64,000 bases of DNA from Dastarcus helophoroides (taxonomy: Eukaryota; Arthropoda; Insecta; Coleoptera; Bothrideridae). Within the stretch, counting starts at the first letter, position 1, and every line of letters begins with the position of its first letter. The notes beneath the pieces are model-generated. The model had not been told where the DNA came from. It did not search any database and worked only from the letters and a program-made list of their open reading frames with translations. The stretch is from the NCBI GenBank assembly GCA_028583605.1, contig CM053328.1, positions 10,635,782-10,699,781 of the forward strand. Direction: 5' to 3'. The position numbers and the translations under genes are program-made. This document shows positions 1-10,734 of this stretch, piece by piece.

Positions 1-200
1 AAAGATCTTTTGGGCTGAATATATTTTAATTTGACCACATAAGTCGTAGGGGTCTCTCTCTGTCCCATATTATGTCTAATTTATCTGTTTTAATTTTGAA
101 ATAAAATATAAAATCAGAAAATTTATGGCTCTTTGAACTTTACGAAATTAATTTTTTTGTTGCGTCTGTCTCTTTCGGTTTAAAAGTTTGCCGACCCCTG
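1..200. mobile_element. hAT transposon end (right terminus, rest off the window)
   Basis: The stretch ends in GTTTGCCGACCCCTG, the reverse complement of the common hAT terminus CAGGGGTCGGCAAAC. The subterminal text also has the hAT-like word GAGCC next to an A run. The following 8 bases (201-208, GACTAAGG) would be the target duplication. They resume a non-LTR retrotransposon in the frame seen in its other copies (16097, 32483). The hAT therefore inserted into that retrotransposon. The other end lies outside the window. Confidence 0.7.
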
Positions 201-985
201 GACTAAGGGAACAGCAGATACAGACAATTAATCGAGATTTCGAAAGCATTCTGAAATGGGGTCAGAAAAATCTAGTCGACTTCAACGCTTCAAAAACTCA
301 GGCCGCAGTTTTCTCTAAGAAAACATTAAGGGATGATGCAACAAACATACTAATGAACTGTAAAATCCTCCCAATGGGATCTAATCTGTCTATCCTAGAA
401 GTGAATGCGAGCACTAGCTTCTCTTAGGACGATCATATGCACGCCATTATCAAATCCGCCTCTTAGAAGCTGGGCTTCTAAGGACTTCACATTTCGTCAA
501 CTACTCACACTATACAAAGCTCAAGTTAGGCCAACACTAGAATATTGTTCTCATGTTTGGAGTTCAACCCCAAAGCACACTTTAGCTTTTCTGGATTCAA
601 TTCAAAGAAGAGCGATTCGCCTAGTTGATGACGAGAGACCGATTCTCTCGAAATACTAGAGCATAGGAAGATAGTTGATGATTTATCTCTTTTCTACAAG
701 TATTTTCATGGAAGATGCTCACAAGAACCCCCAAGGGCAAGTTTTTGAGGCCTACAAGACAGTCGGAGACAGCAAACTCCTGTGCGGTCCAGCTGGACAT
801 AGTAAGGACTTCTGCTTACGGAGACTCTTTTCTCTATAGAACTTCCAAGCTATGGAACTCGCTACCGAACGGAATTTTCCCCAAAAATTACAAACTATCC
901 TTGTTTAAGAAGACGATTCATCGCCATCTATCCTTGTTTCCGCATCCTTTGTGAGTGGATTGAACATAAAAAAGGGAGAAATCCT
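201..985 (+). pseudogene. Non-LTR retrotransposon 3' fragment (copy A), reverse transcriptase C-terminal region
   Basis: Broken frames match the C-terminal part of the polyprotein seen at 16097-16870: a region starting LREQQIQTINRD, then LVDFNASKTQAAVFSKK, VRPTLEYCSHVW, and a tail RTSKLWNSLPNGIF. At least three frame breaks and stops (near 427, 470 and 659) disable it. Family knowledge: this is the thumb and C-terminal region of a Jockey/CR1-type LINE polyprotein (apurinic endonuclease plus reverse transcriptase). The 3' tail GTGAGTGGATTGAAC followed by A-rich DNA resembles the tail of copy B, which marks the 3' end near 970-985. The 5' side is cut by the hAT end at 1-200. Confidence 0.8.
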
Positions 986-1019
986 TGGAAAATTTTCTTT
1001 AACGATTTTTAAATCCAGC

Positions 1020-4010
1020 TTTCTGAAAATTACAATTTTCTTCTCAAAATTTTGACAGGGTGGGATACTTGTCTTCCTCTGACTTAAGCAATTAAAAAAA
1101 TAAATATTCAGTCGGGAAATTTCGACTTTTTCTTAAAGACTTGCCCATATTTCGATTTTAACTTAACTGACAAATCCGATATTTTTCTTAAAATGCGACT
1201 TTCTCTGGAAAATTTCAATTTTTTCTCAATTTTGAAGTTTTTCTTGAAATTTCCACCGTCTTCTCAGTTTCGATTCTTTTTGAAAATTCCGTTATTTTTT
1301 CAACATTGGTCTTTTAATAAAAATGTTTACTTTCCAGAATATGAATTTTCTGAAATTTTTGCTTTTTTCTGAAAGTTTAACTTTTTCTCGAACGTTTATA
1401 TCTACTTCAAAATCCGATATTTAATATTTCCAGAAATGATTCTTCAAATTTCGTCTTTTTCTAGAAATTCCATATTTTTGTTAAAATTCGTCCTTTTTCG
1501 ATCTTATTCCTCGAAATCCGTCTTTTTCTTAAAATTTCGATTATTTGTGTAAGATTTGTCTTTCTCATAATTAATCATTCTCAAAATTTGACTTTTTCAC
1601 AAAATTCGACTTTCTCTGTAAAAATTCCATTATTTTTCGAAATTTATCTTTTTGCGCAAAATTCGTCTTTCTCGGAATTTCAACTATTTTTTTCAAAATT
1701 CGCCTTCTTTTAATGCCGATTTTATTCGACAAAAACTCGACTTTTTTCCTTAAAATTTCGAATTTTTTCTCACTTTTTAAAATGCGACTTCCTCTGGAAA
1801 ATTTCATTTTTTTCTGAATTTTGAAGTTTTTCTTGAAATTTTGACAGTCTTCATAAAATTTCGCCTTTTTTTGGAAATTCCGTTATTTTTCTTAATGTTG
1901 AAATTTCGAGTTTTCTTGAATTTTTTCCATCAAATTTCATTTTAATTTCAATATGTCAATTTTTTTCTCGATATCTAAAATTCTAATGATTTTTTTTGCA
2001 ACTATATATATGACTATATAAAACTTCCAAAAATTCTAAGATTTGGCTTTTTTTTCTCAAAATTTCCTATAAAATCTCACAACTTCTAATTTTTCCTAGA
2101 AATTGAGAATTTCAGTCAAAATTTCAAAAGAAAAATACAACATTTATATTCCAATTTAAAGCCGGGATCTTGAAATTGAAGTTGAAATTTTGAGGGTAAA
2201 CTTGAAACGATGACATGTTGGAAAATGTCTAATTTAAACTTCTAATTTTGATCTGGTTTTGTTTACGCTATATTTGACTTTTTTTCTTAAAATTTCGACT
2301 TAAGCATCGGAGCTTCGATTTTTTTTTCAGATTGTTTTGAATTTAGGCAGCTTCAAAATAGAAATTTAGTTCAGTTTTGAATTCGTTTTGTAGAATTCGT
2401 CCAAAATTTAAAAATTCGTAGTTTGTAAAATTAGATTCTTCAGAAAAATTAAAATGTCTAGAACGGGCGAATTTTGAAAAAATGTCAAAGTTTTTACAAA
2501 AGTCGACCTTTTGAAAAAAAATGGAAATTTCGAAAAAACTTCAAATTTTGAATAAACCTAACTTCAAAAAAAGTCCCAATTTTGACGATAAAAGGTAAAT
2601 ATTTTCAAAAAAGATTAAAATACTAAAAAAATTCAAAGATTTCAAAAAGTTGCAATTTTGAAAAAAATCGAATTTTTCAAAAGAGTGAAAATTTTCGAGA
2701 AAAAGTCGGAATTTTCAAAAAAATAAATTAAAACTTCGAGAAATAGTAAAAAGTTTGAGCTAAAGTGGAAGTTTTCAAAAAAGGGTAAAGGTTTTCGAAA
2801 AAAAAATGTTTCAACATAATCATATAAAAAACCAAAATTTTGAAAAAAATTAAAAATTTGGGAAAAAGAATCTTTGTGTCAAATTTTTCACAAGAAGTCA
2901 AAATTTTTAAGAAAGAGGAAATTTTCCAAAAAAAATCAAATTGAGAAAAAGTCGAAATTTTCAAAAAAAATCTGAATTCTGAAAAAGGTTCGAAAATATT
3001 GAAAATGTCGAAATTTTAAGTAAAATGTAATTTCTTTAAAAAATCCAAATTAAAGGATAATGTAATGTTTCAAATAAAAGTTCAGTTTACTACATAAAAG
3101 CCGCAACCTCGAGAAAAAGTCGAAATTTAAAAAAAAAATCTTATTTTTTAAAAAAGATCAAAATTTTGAGAAATTGTCAAAAGTTGGACCAAGGTGAAAA
3201 TTAAAAATAAACAGTTTTTTAACATCATCAAATTTACAGATTTCAATTATTTGTTTAAGATTTGTCGTTCTCATAATCGATCTTTCTCAAAATTTGACTT
3301 TTTCACAAAATTCGCCTTTCTGTGTAAAAATTCCATTATTTTTCGAAATTCATCTTTCTGCGCAAAATTCGTCTTTTTCTCGGAATTTCGACTATTTTTT
3401 TCAAAATTTGCCTTCTTTTAATGTCGATTTTATTCGACAAAAACTCGACTTTTTTAAAATACGACTTTCTCTGGAAAATTTCATTTTTTTTCTGAATTTT
3501 GAAGTTTTTCTTGAAATTTTGACCGTCTTCTAAAAATTTCGCCTTTTTTTGGAAATCCCATTATTTTTCTTAACATTGGATTTTTTTGAACTTCTAGACC
3601 TTTTAGAATCTGAATTTCCAAAAATTCTTTAAAATGTGGATTTCTCTCGAAATTCTGATGTTTATCCCAATTTCGATATTCAATATTTTTAGAAATATTT
3701 TTAGAATTTTCGACTCGATTCGTAAAATTCTAATTTTTGAATTTTTCTTTTGAAAATCGTCTTTTTTCCAAATTTCGCCATTTTGCTTAAAATTTGTCTT
3801 TTTTTTTAAAGTTTCGTCTTTAAATTTGTCTTCGCGGTAATTTCAACTTGTGTCTCAAAACTCGCCTTATTTTCGAAATTTCAGATTTCCTCTGCAAAAG
3901 GTGATGTTTAATGTTTTTGGAAATGTTGACTTTTTCTCGAAATTGATTTTTCCTTTTATACAAAAATGTACAAAGGTTTTTTTTTTGCCAGAAGGAACCA
4001 ACACACAAAA
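1020..4010. repeat. AT-rich degenerate GAAATTTCGAC repeat block
   Basis: No gene is seen. The block is built of diverged words such as TTCGACTTTTT, GAAATTTCG and CTCGAAATT. It is not a simple array. Positions 1530-1893 and 3229-3590 are a direct duplication of about 360 bp, with a third partial copy near 1190-1320. Positions 1893-3229 run in the opposite orientation to 45218-43940, an internal piece of the hAT at 42655-45861. Shared landmarks are GCCGGGATCTTGAAATTGAA near 2162 and CTACATAAAAGCC near 3090. Confidence 0.75.
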
Positions 4011-4292
4011 ACGTAAAACTTCAGCAGATGTGTTATTTTTGATTATGTAGAAATAAATACATTATATTTACATGTTTTAAGTCAAAATATGTTATTGTTT
4101 AATATTTATTTATTTGGGCTGGTAATTTATAAATTAGTGTCAAACTTTAACCATCGATTTTTTAGTACTGTTTTCTGGGGTTGTTGGTTCCATTCCGCAA
4201 AAAGGCGTCAAATTTGTCATAAAAATAAGATTCTGTCATGTCACTATGTTCTATGATTATTTCGTATGTATGCTTTGAAAATAAATGGGGTG

Positions 4293-4385
4293 TTCACGGA
4301 TTACAGAAATAGGATAGTGCACGAGACTAGAAAACGCTGTCGAAAAAGGGTTTAGAGAGTAAGTAGTACGCTCTCGTGATGTCAG

Positions 4386-4388
<3 letters not shown>
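4293..4388 (+). repeat. Direct repeat, copy 1
   Basis: The text from TTCACGGATTACAGAAATAGG through GTAGTACGCTCTCGTGAT recurs, with about 80% agreement by eye, at 7910-8008. It includes GGATAGTGCACGA and TAGAAAACG. The two copies lie outside the hAT at 4877-7442. They may be ends of an older element or a local duplication. No coding sense was found. Confidence 0.6.

Positions 4389-4392
<4 letters not shown>

Positions 4393-4476
<84 letters not shown>
4393..4476. repeat. (GA)n microsatellite
   Basis: An uninterrupted GA dinucleotide run of about 42 units directly follows direct-repeat copy 1. Confidence 0.97.
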
Positions 4477-4478
<2 letters not shown>

Positions 4479-4868
4479 GTACTTTTAAAATGGGATTGAA
4501 AACCTTCCACTGTTCGCAACGCCATCTATTAATCCGCTAACCATACACCACAGAATTCTATTTTATCCTAGGTGAAACATTGCAAAACGAGTAGTTAAAA
4601 CGTACACCTAATGGATTGAAGTAGTTTCAACTACAACGGTGAACGCTCCTTGCTGACTAAAAGATGAATAAATGATGTTCTCGACACGCTTTCCTAGGAA
4701 AGGCCCAAGAAAAGATTAACAGCACAGTGATGTGATCGATTGGGTACATTGTACCTACGACTACCACCAGTCACTGCCATCAGTAGGTACAATTTAAGCT
4801 CTCAGTTTACAGTTTTCGCACAATACTTACTGATAATACATAACAGAGGCCGCTGATGTCAGCGGGTG
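4477..4868. other. Unassigned intergenic DNA
   Basis: This stretch has more even composition than its surroundings, with no frame, splice pattern or repeat that I recognise. It ends at the target duplication of the hAT that starts at 4877. Confidence 0.5.
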
Positions 4869-4876
4869 GAAATCAG

Positions 4877-7442
4877 TAGGGATGTCGATTCCTTTTTAAA
4901 ATAATCGATTATTGGATCGATTCGAATCGTGGCAAAGGAATCGATTCCCGATAAAATTGGGTGCTGAAAGATCGGTTTCCGATTAATTGCCTTGTTGGTG
5001 AAATTTTTAAACATTTCTAATAAAAGAAAAATTGAATGATAATGATGAATTGGTGTCATATCTCCTATATGAAAAATATCAACTGTAAGTGATACAAAGG
5101 TTAAAATGTTGTGACAAAGCATTCAAAAATGGAAATTAAAGCAACAACCCTTTGACAATTTAATATTGACACTTAGCAGTAAGTACATTCAGTAATTTCA
5201 ATTTTTTATTACCCAAAATTTCGACTTTCTTGACATATGTATGCATGAAGTAGAATTTTCGAGAAAAAAGTCGAAATTTTGAGTTCAAAGTTGACATTTT
5301 GCAAAAGCGTAGGAAGGCATTGATTAAAAAAAATTATATTTAGAAAGTTACACTCGAAATTTCGACTTTTTTCTTGACATTTCTACTTTTTTCTTAAAAT
5401 TCCGAGATTAATATCGAAATTCCGACTTTAATCCCGGAATTTCGAACTTAATATCGAATTTTTTTTCGAAATTTCAAGAATAAGTCGAAATTTCTATTCT
5501 CCATGGTTAAATTACGCAGATGACAGTTGCATCCCACCACTCCTCTTTCCCAACAATCTTGATGGTTGGTAGTAGGATGCGCTCAATAACTACTATTTTT
5601 AATTAGCAAATTTTGGTCTTTTTTTTTAGAAATTTCGAGATGAAAGTTGAAATTTCGAGAAAAAAGTCTAAATTTCGAGTTTTAAATCGAAACTCCGTGA
5701 TTAAGATCAAAATTTCGAGAAAAAGGTCCTAATTTGAGAAAAAAGTCGAAATTTCGAGAAAAAAGTCCAAATTTCAAGAAAAAAAGTCGAAGTTTGAGAA
5801 AAACATAAGTCGAAAATCCGAGAAAAAAGTCGAAATTTCGAGTTTTCAATCGAAACCCCGTGATTAAGATCAAAATTTCGAGAAAAAAGTCGGAATTTGA
5901 GAAAAAAGTCGAAATTTCGAGAAAAAAGTAGAAATTTCAAGAAAAAAGTCGAAGTTTGAGAAAAACGTAAGTCGAAAATCCGAGAAAAAGTCTAAATTTG
6001 AGAAAACAGTCGGAATTTCTAGAAAAATAGTCGACATTTTGAGTCGAGAAAAATGTCAAAATTTCGATATTAAGGTTGTAATTTCGAGAAAAAAGACTAT
6101 GTCGACTATTTTTCTAGAAATTTCGACTTATTTCTGAAATTTAGACTTTTTTCTCGGATTATCGGATTTTAGAAATTTGAGAAGAAAAAAACGAAATTTC
6201 GAGAAAATAGTCGAAATTTGATAATAATGTCGAAATTTCGATAAAAAGTCGAAATTTCTAAATATTTCCGGAAAAAAGTCGAAATTTGCGAAAAAAGACG
6301 AAATTTAGAGAAAAATGTCAAAATTTCGATATTAAGGTCAAAATTTCGAGAAAAAATATGAAATTTTAGATAAAAAACGAAAATTCGAGAAAAAGGGCGA
6401 AATTTCGAGAAAAAATCAAAATTCAAGAAAAAAGTCAAAATTTCGACTTTTTTCTCAAAATTTTGACTTAAATAAAATCGAAAATTGAAATTTCTTAAAA
6501 TAACATTTTTTTAATCGATTTCCTTTCTACACCTTTGTAACATTTCGAAAAAATTGAAATTTTCAGAAAAAAGTCAAAATTTAAAAAAAAAAACTCGAAA
6601 TTTTGAGAAAAAAGTCTAAATGTGAGAAAAAAGTTGAAGTTTGAGAAAAAAGTCAAAATTTCTAAAAATAACATCTTTTTTAATCGATGTCCGTTCTACG
6701 CTTTTGTAACATTTGGTTAAATTTCGATTTAAAAATTGAAATTTCAACTTTTTTTCTAGAAATTTCGACTTTAAACACCAAATTTCGACTTTTTTTCGAA
6801 ATTTTTACATTAAAGTCGAAAGTTTGACTTTAATCTCGAGATTTAGAGGAGAAAGGGTCAACATAATTTTTTTTTTTCAAATTGATGTCCTTGCTACCCT
6901 CTTGTAATTTTACTTAAAAAAAAAGTAAATAAAGTTTTTTGAAATTTTGTAGTGTATTTATTAAAACGTGTGTAACGTGTTTAACCACTAAATAAAAGTT
7001 TTTAAGACGGGTAACAGGTAATAAAATAACGTAGGGTAATTTTTGTGAATATACAGTAATTTTAACTGAGTATGCACGAAATTTTACCTTCAAATATATG
7101 GCAACACTGCACCACAGTTATCTTTTCTATTCAGTCAATGACATAATGAATGAAAAGAAATGTTAATGCTGCCATCTGTTGGCTTAATAATGTAGCTATT
7201 GCTAGTAGATGAAAGTGGAGAATCACATAACGACATAAATACACTCATATAAAAAAATTTTAAAAAATTGTCATTAAATTTACAGTGACCTGCATCTAAG
7301 GTAAATGGATCCGATTCTTAGGATTTTTGAATCGTTCATTGTTCATTAGATCGATCTTATATTTGAGACAGATCTAAAAAATCGACTTTGAAATTTGAAA
7401 AAATCGATTTTTCGATTAATCGTTCTCAGATCGACATCCCTA
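4877..7442. mobile_element. Complete non-autonomous hAT transposon, TAGGGATGTCGAT termini
   Basis: The left end TAGGGATGTCGATTCC and the right end GATCGACATCCCTA are inverted. They are flanked by an exact 8-bp duplication, GAAATCAG (4869-4876 and 7443-7450), the hallmark of hAT insertion. No transposase frame remains. Positions 5230-6840 are filled with units like GAGAAAAAAGTCGAAATTTC, about 20 bp each and very degenerate, on both strands. The right-hand 560 bp (6880-7442) closely matches 56240-56736, the right part of a second copy in the WBP2 intron. Confidence 0.9.
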
Positions 7443-7450
7443 GAAATCAG

Positions 7451-7909
7451 TCCATTTTCATTCGACAAATTACGTTACCGATGCATCTCCTTCTTATAGG
7501 ACTCCGTTCCAAAAATTTTGAATACGACAACTACCTTAAGTTTAGATTTGAATTTTTTCCTCAACTTAAATAATCATTTAAACATTTAATTAGTTGTTCA
7601 TTCGTATTACACTCGTTTTTCTCCATCTTCCATCAAGGAAGGTAGTACTATCGATACTGCTAGAGTCAAAAGCACATCAAAAATATACATTGTTTCGTTT
7701 GATAAACATAGAATTTAGACTAGACCAGACTGACTACAGACAAGGTCACGATGAAATAAAAGACAGAGGAATTTCTATGACCGCGGACCGAACAATGTTA
7801 TAGTCATTCAGTCACAAATTAGAAATACATATTTCATTGGAAAAGTAACAAAGTTTGAAAATAGGCCCCAATATCCAGAAGGTTGATTTATCAAATTAAT
7901 TAAACGAAC
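7451..7909. other. Unassigned DNA
   Basis: A frame runs from about 7594 to 7803 but its apparent start is TTG, and no domain or splice structure supports it. No gene is called. Confidence 0.4.
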
Positions 7910-8008
7910 AGTCGCGGATTATAGAAGGAGGATAGTGCACGATCATAGAAAACGGTGTCCAAAAAGCTTCCAGTGAGTAGGTAGTACGTTCTCGTGATAT
8001 CAGGAGTG
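7910..8008 (+). repeat. Direct repeat, copy 2
   Basis: This is the partner of 4293-4388. It begins near CGCGGATTATAGAAG and runs through GTAGTACGTTCTCGTGATAT. It lies immediately left of the foldback element. Confidence 0.6.
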
Positions 8009-8027
8009 ATGGATTTCTACTACCAAT

Positions 8028-8724
8028 GGTAATGGTACGGTTTCGGGTCTTCTGGTTTTCCCAACTTTTCTTGGTAAAATTACTTTCCTTACGTCTTTAG
8101 CTTCCCATTTCTCCAAAAATTTTCTTTCGGAAACTGTTCGTTCTCAACTTATGCCCTTTTTTACTTTGCCGCATTCAACGACTAAATTTACCCTTTCTGT
8201 GCTTCCTATACACCACAAACATCATGGATATCTCTCATCGGCTCAATAAGGCCGAAATCGCTTTTATTTCAACTATTCATTAGAATAGTTGAAATAATAA
8301 TAGTTGGACACGTGGGTATTAACCCACGTGTCCAACTTGGAAAGAAGAACGAATTTCCATGCGAGGTTAGCAAGTTGGAAGTTCATTTGTGTCGTTTTTA
8401 CTATTCGCAGCGGCATATCCGTGCAGAACGAATTTCCACGCAAGGTTAGTATGTTGGAAGGTTACTTGTGTAGAATAATTGAAATGAAAGCGGTTTCGGC
8501 CTTATTGAGCCGATGAGAGATGTGCATGATGTTTGTGGTGTATAGGAACCACAGAAAAGGGTAAATTTAGTCGTTGAATGCGGCAAAGTAAAAAAGGGCA
8601 TAAGTTGAGAACGAAAAGTTTCCGAAGAAAAATTTTTGGAGAAATGGGAAGCTAAAGACGTAAGGAAAGTAATTTCACCAAGAAAAGTTGGGAGAACCAG
8701 AAGACCCGAAACCGTACCATGACC
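8028..8724. mobile_element. Foldback (inverted-repeat) element of about 700 bp
   Basis: The left arm 8028-8280 (starting GGTAATGGTACGGTTTCGGG) is mirrored by the right arm 8467-8724 (ending CCCGAAACCGTACCATGACC). The arms are roughly 250 bp and nearly identical over long stretches. The centre holds a perfect 13-bp-arm hairpin (8266-8278 with 8283-8295) and a 15-bp-arm hairpin (8303-8336, GTTGGACACGTGGGT). It also has two direct copies of a segment starting AACGAATTTCC (8349 and 8429). There is no coding frame and I saw no clear target duplication, so the superfamily is unknown. Confidence 0.8.
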
Positions 8725-8903
8725 TTATTGTCTAATTACTTCTATCAAAATTGTACTTTTACGTATCTAAAATGTTTTATGTCATTTTCCATCGTTTTCT
8801 CCTTTTTTACTGAAATCTAAACGCTACTTTTTGTAAAATATGATAAAATCTCTGGTTTCTCATAACGCTCAAATGTAAAAGCGTGAAACAAATATAAATA
8901 ACC

Positions 8904-10405
8904 TTTTTTTTATTGCGAAGGTTAAAGTATACTTTATTCAACTCAAAACACCAGATTAAAGTACCATTTTAACTGTAAGGGTAGATAAAATGGAACTTTA
9001 ACAGCAAGGATAGATAAAATACTTTAATTAAGTAGGTATCTATTTTTATTTGAAATAATAATAATTATATGATACAACTTAATTATCTTTAGTGCTTTCA
9101 TTGATAATAACTTGGATCGTACCATTCACATTTCCCGAAACATGGATGTCCGGAACAGAACGGTGTCAGAAGGGTGAACAGACGGGCATACAGAAGATAT
9201 AGTATTACTAACGATCCCACTCGTTGACCCAACTAGTATCTTCTTTGAAACTTCAATTTTACTTCGTACTGAATTTTCTATATAAGTTTCAGCTACTGAT
9301 GATGACTTCCACCCCCGTGAGCGCTTTATTGTCACCATGTCAGCCCCTGAGTTTGCCATCATTGGGGCTGCAGATCGTCTAAAACAATGACCACTGTATT
9401 TATCTGAATCCGGTAAATTTAGGAAATCGGCAATTTTTCTTGGGACTTTATATAAAGTGTTTATGCCTACAGGCTGGATAGTACACTTTTTTTGTCTATA
9501 GTTAATAAAAAACTTATTATGAGGAACGTGTTTAGGACGTAAGCCGATTTATTTTCTTATGATGTCCAAAACACCCACTTCCTGGTCAGTTATACAAAAA
9601 GACCGATCTTTTTTGGTTTTAGTATCAATCAGTTGAACGATCATTACTGATGTTCTATCATCAATATTAGACATCTCTAATTTATACAATTCATCGGACC
9701 GGCATGCCCCATATAAACCCATTACCGCCACAACCTTCATAAACAAATAATCATCATCGGGAGCTTCTTTTATAAATCGAATGATATCATCAGGTTCAAA
9801 AATGTTCGATTTCTTAGGTTTATAACCATCACATAGTTTCTTCAATAAGGCAATTAGTTTACTGTATCTGTAAACAATAATTCGTATTAGCAAAAAAATT
9901 ATACACTAAATTTGACGTTACTTACTTTGAAATGTCACAATTTTCGTTGACCAAAATTGTAGACTTCAGCATCGAATAATAAGACCACAATGTTGATGGC
10001 TTTACCTTCTTTGCTTTTTCAGAAAAATATGCCAGAAATACCGTTTCACTTAAACTATTAATCTTCTTTGCCATTTTCCACCTTTGAAAGCATGTGTACT
10101 CTTTTTCATATATTAATCGCGATTTTTGAGGCAACAATTTAGCTACTGCCTCTAACGCTTCTTTTTTTACACATACCGGAATGTTTTCCTGCTCTACCTC
10201 GTTTTCACACATTCTTGAGATCTTGAGATTCATACGGATCAAAATTGAAAAATTGATGTGAAACAATTATTTATTTGGTATAACTATAGCAACATACCAA
10301 ACGAACCAACTGCGATTTAATTTTTGACTGCTTTTCTTATTTCTGTCTGCAAAATTATTGAGTTTTTCTCTCGATTTTTCTTTAACCTTCGCAATAAAAA
10401 AAAAA
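8904..10405. mobile_element. Inverted-repeat-bounded unit carrying a tyrosine recombinase gene
   Basis: The text ATTGCGAAGGTTAAAG preceded by a T run (8904-8927) is repeated in reverse complement at 10380-10405, bracketing the recombinase gene at 9126-10212. Both outer edges are T or A runs and no target duplication is obvious. Published Cryptons generally have no long inverted ends. The pair may be this element's own termini or may belong to an enclosing element. The exact match over about 22 bp makes chance unlikely. Confidence 0.55.
9126..10212 (-). pseudogene. Crypton-like tyrosine recombinase, one in-frame stop
   Basis: This would encode a DNA-cutting and joining tyrosine recombinase (phage-integrase fold) of the kind carried by Crypton transposons. 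I place the start at the ATG at 10212-10210 (MCENEVEQ), ahead of a SAM-like core-binding region with YEKEYTCFQRW. Exon 1 runs 10212-9926. A 58-bp GT..AG intron (9925-9868) follows, and the phase joins at Lys-Tyr-Ser-Lys. Exon 2 runs 9867-9126. Catalytic landmarks are Arg in GLYGACRSDEL, a Lys region TKTKKDRSF, the H-x-x-R of GHCFRRSAA, the GWKSS tryptophan and the Tyr of AETYIENS. A TAA at 9551-9549 interrupts an otherwise continuous frame, so the copy is probably dead. An alternative is a domesticated gene with a polymorphic stop. Confidence 0.8.
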
Positions 10406-10412
10406 TACAATG

Positions 10413-10532
10413 TTACACACGACGGTAAAATTTCATTATCGACTCGTGAAATTTAATTAATTCGCTCCTTCGTCGCTCATTAATTAAACATTTTCACTCG
10501 TCGATAAAAAATAATTTTACCGTCTTGTATAA
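10413..10532. mobile_element. 120-bp palindromic miniature element
   Basis: TTACACACGACGGTAAAA at the left is mirrored by TTTTACCGTCTTGTATAA at the right. The arms continue inward through TCGACTCGTGAAA and TTTCACTCGTCGA to a centre near AATTCGCTCCTTCGTCGC. The whole segment folds into one long imperfect hairpin. It lies about 200 bp upstream of a phospholipase A2 exon. The class is unknown. Confidence 0.7.
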
Positions 10533-10734
10533 CAAATAACTATTTACTGGTTCGCTGTAGCTCTTCAAAAATTTAACTGGAGTATTATCTTACTACAATC
10601 TACCAATATGCTGAGTTTCGCTAAATTTTAAGCGCTAATTCTCCAACCGTCACTTAAAATTAATGACATAATGACTATGCAATCACTACAAATTGTACAA
10701 TTCTGCAAATTCTGTATCAATGTTTGTGTTTCAG

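Noticed and set aside
5640..6840. CRISPR-like spacing of about 20-bp repeats
   Set aside because: The units are degenerate, adjoin without unique spacers, and lie inside a eukaryotic hAT element.
7594..7803. Possible signal-peptide exon of phospholipase A2
   Set aside because: The frame starts with TTG rather than ATG, and the text does not resemble the N-terminus of the family.
10724..10734. ATG at 10724 as the start of the phospholipase A2 exon
   Set aside because: It lies before a TTTCAG acceptor in the intron, and the protein family needs upstream sequence with a signal peptide.
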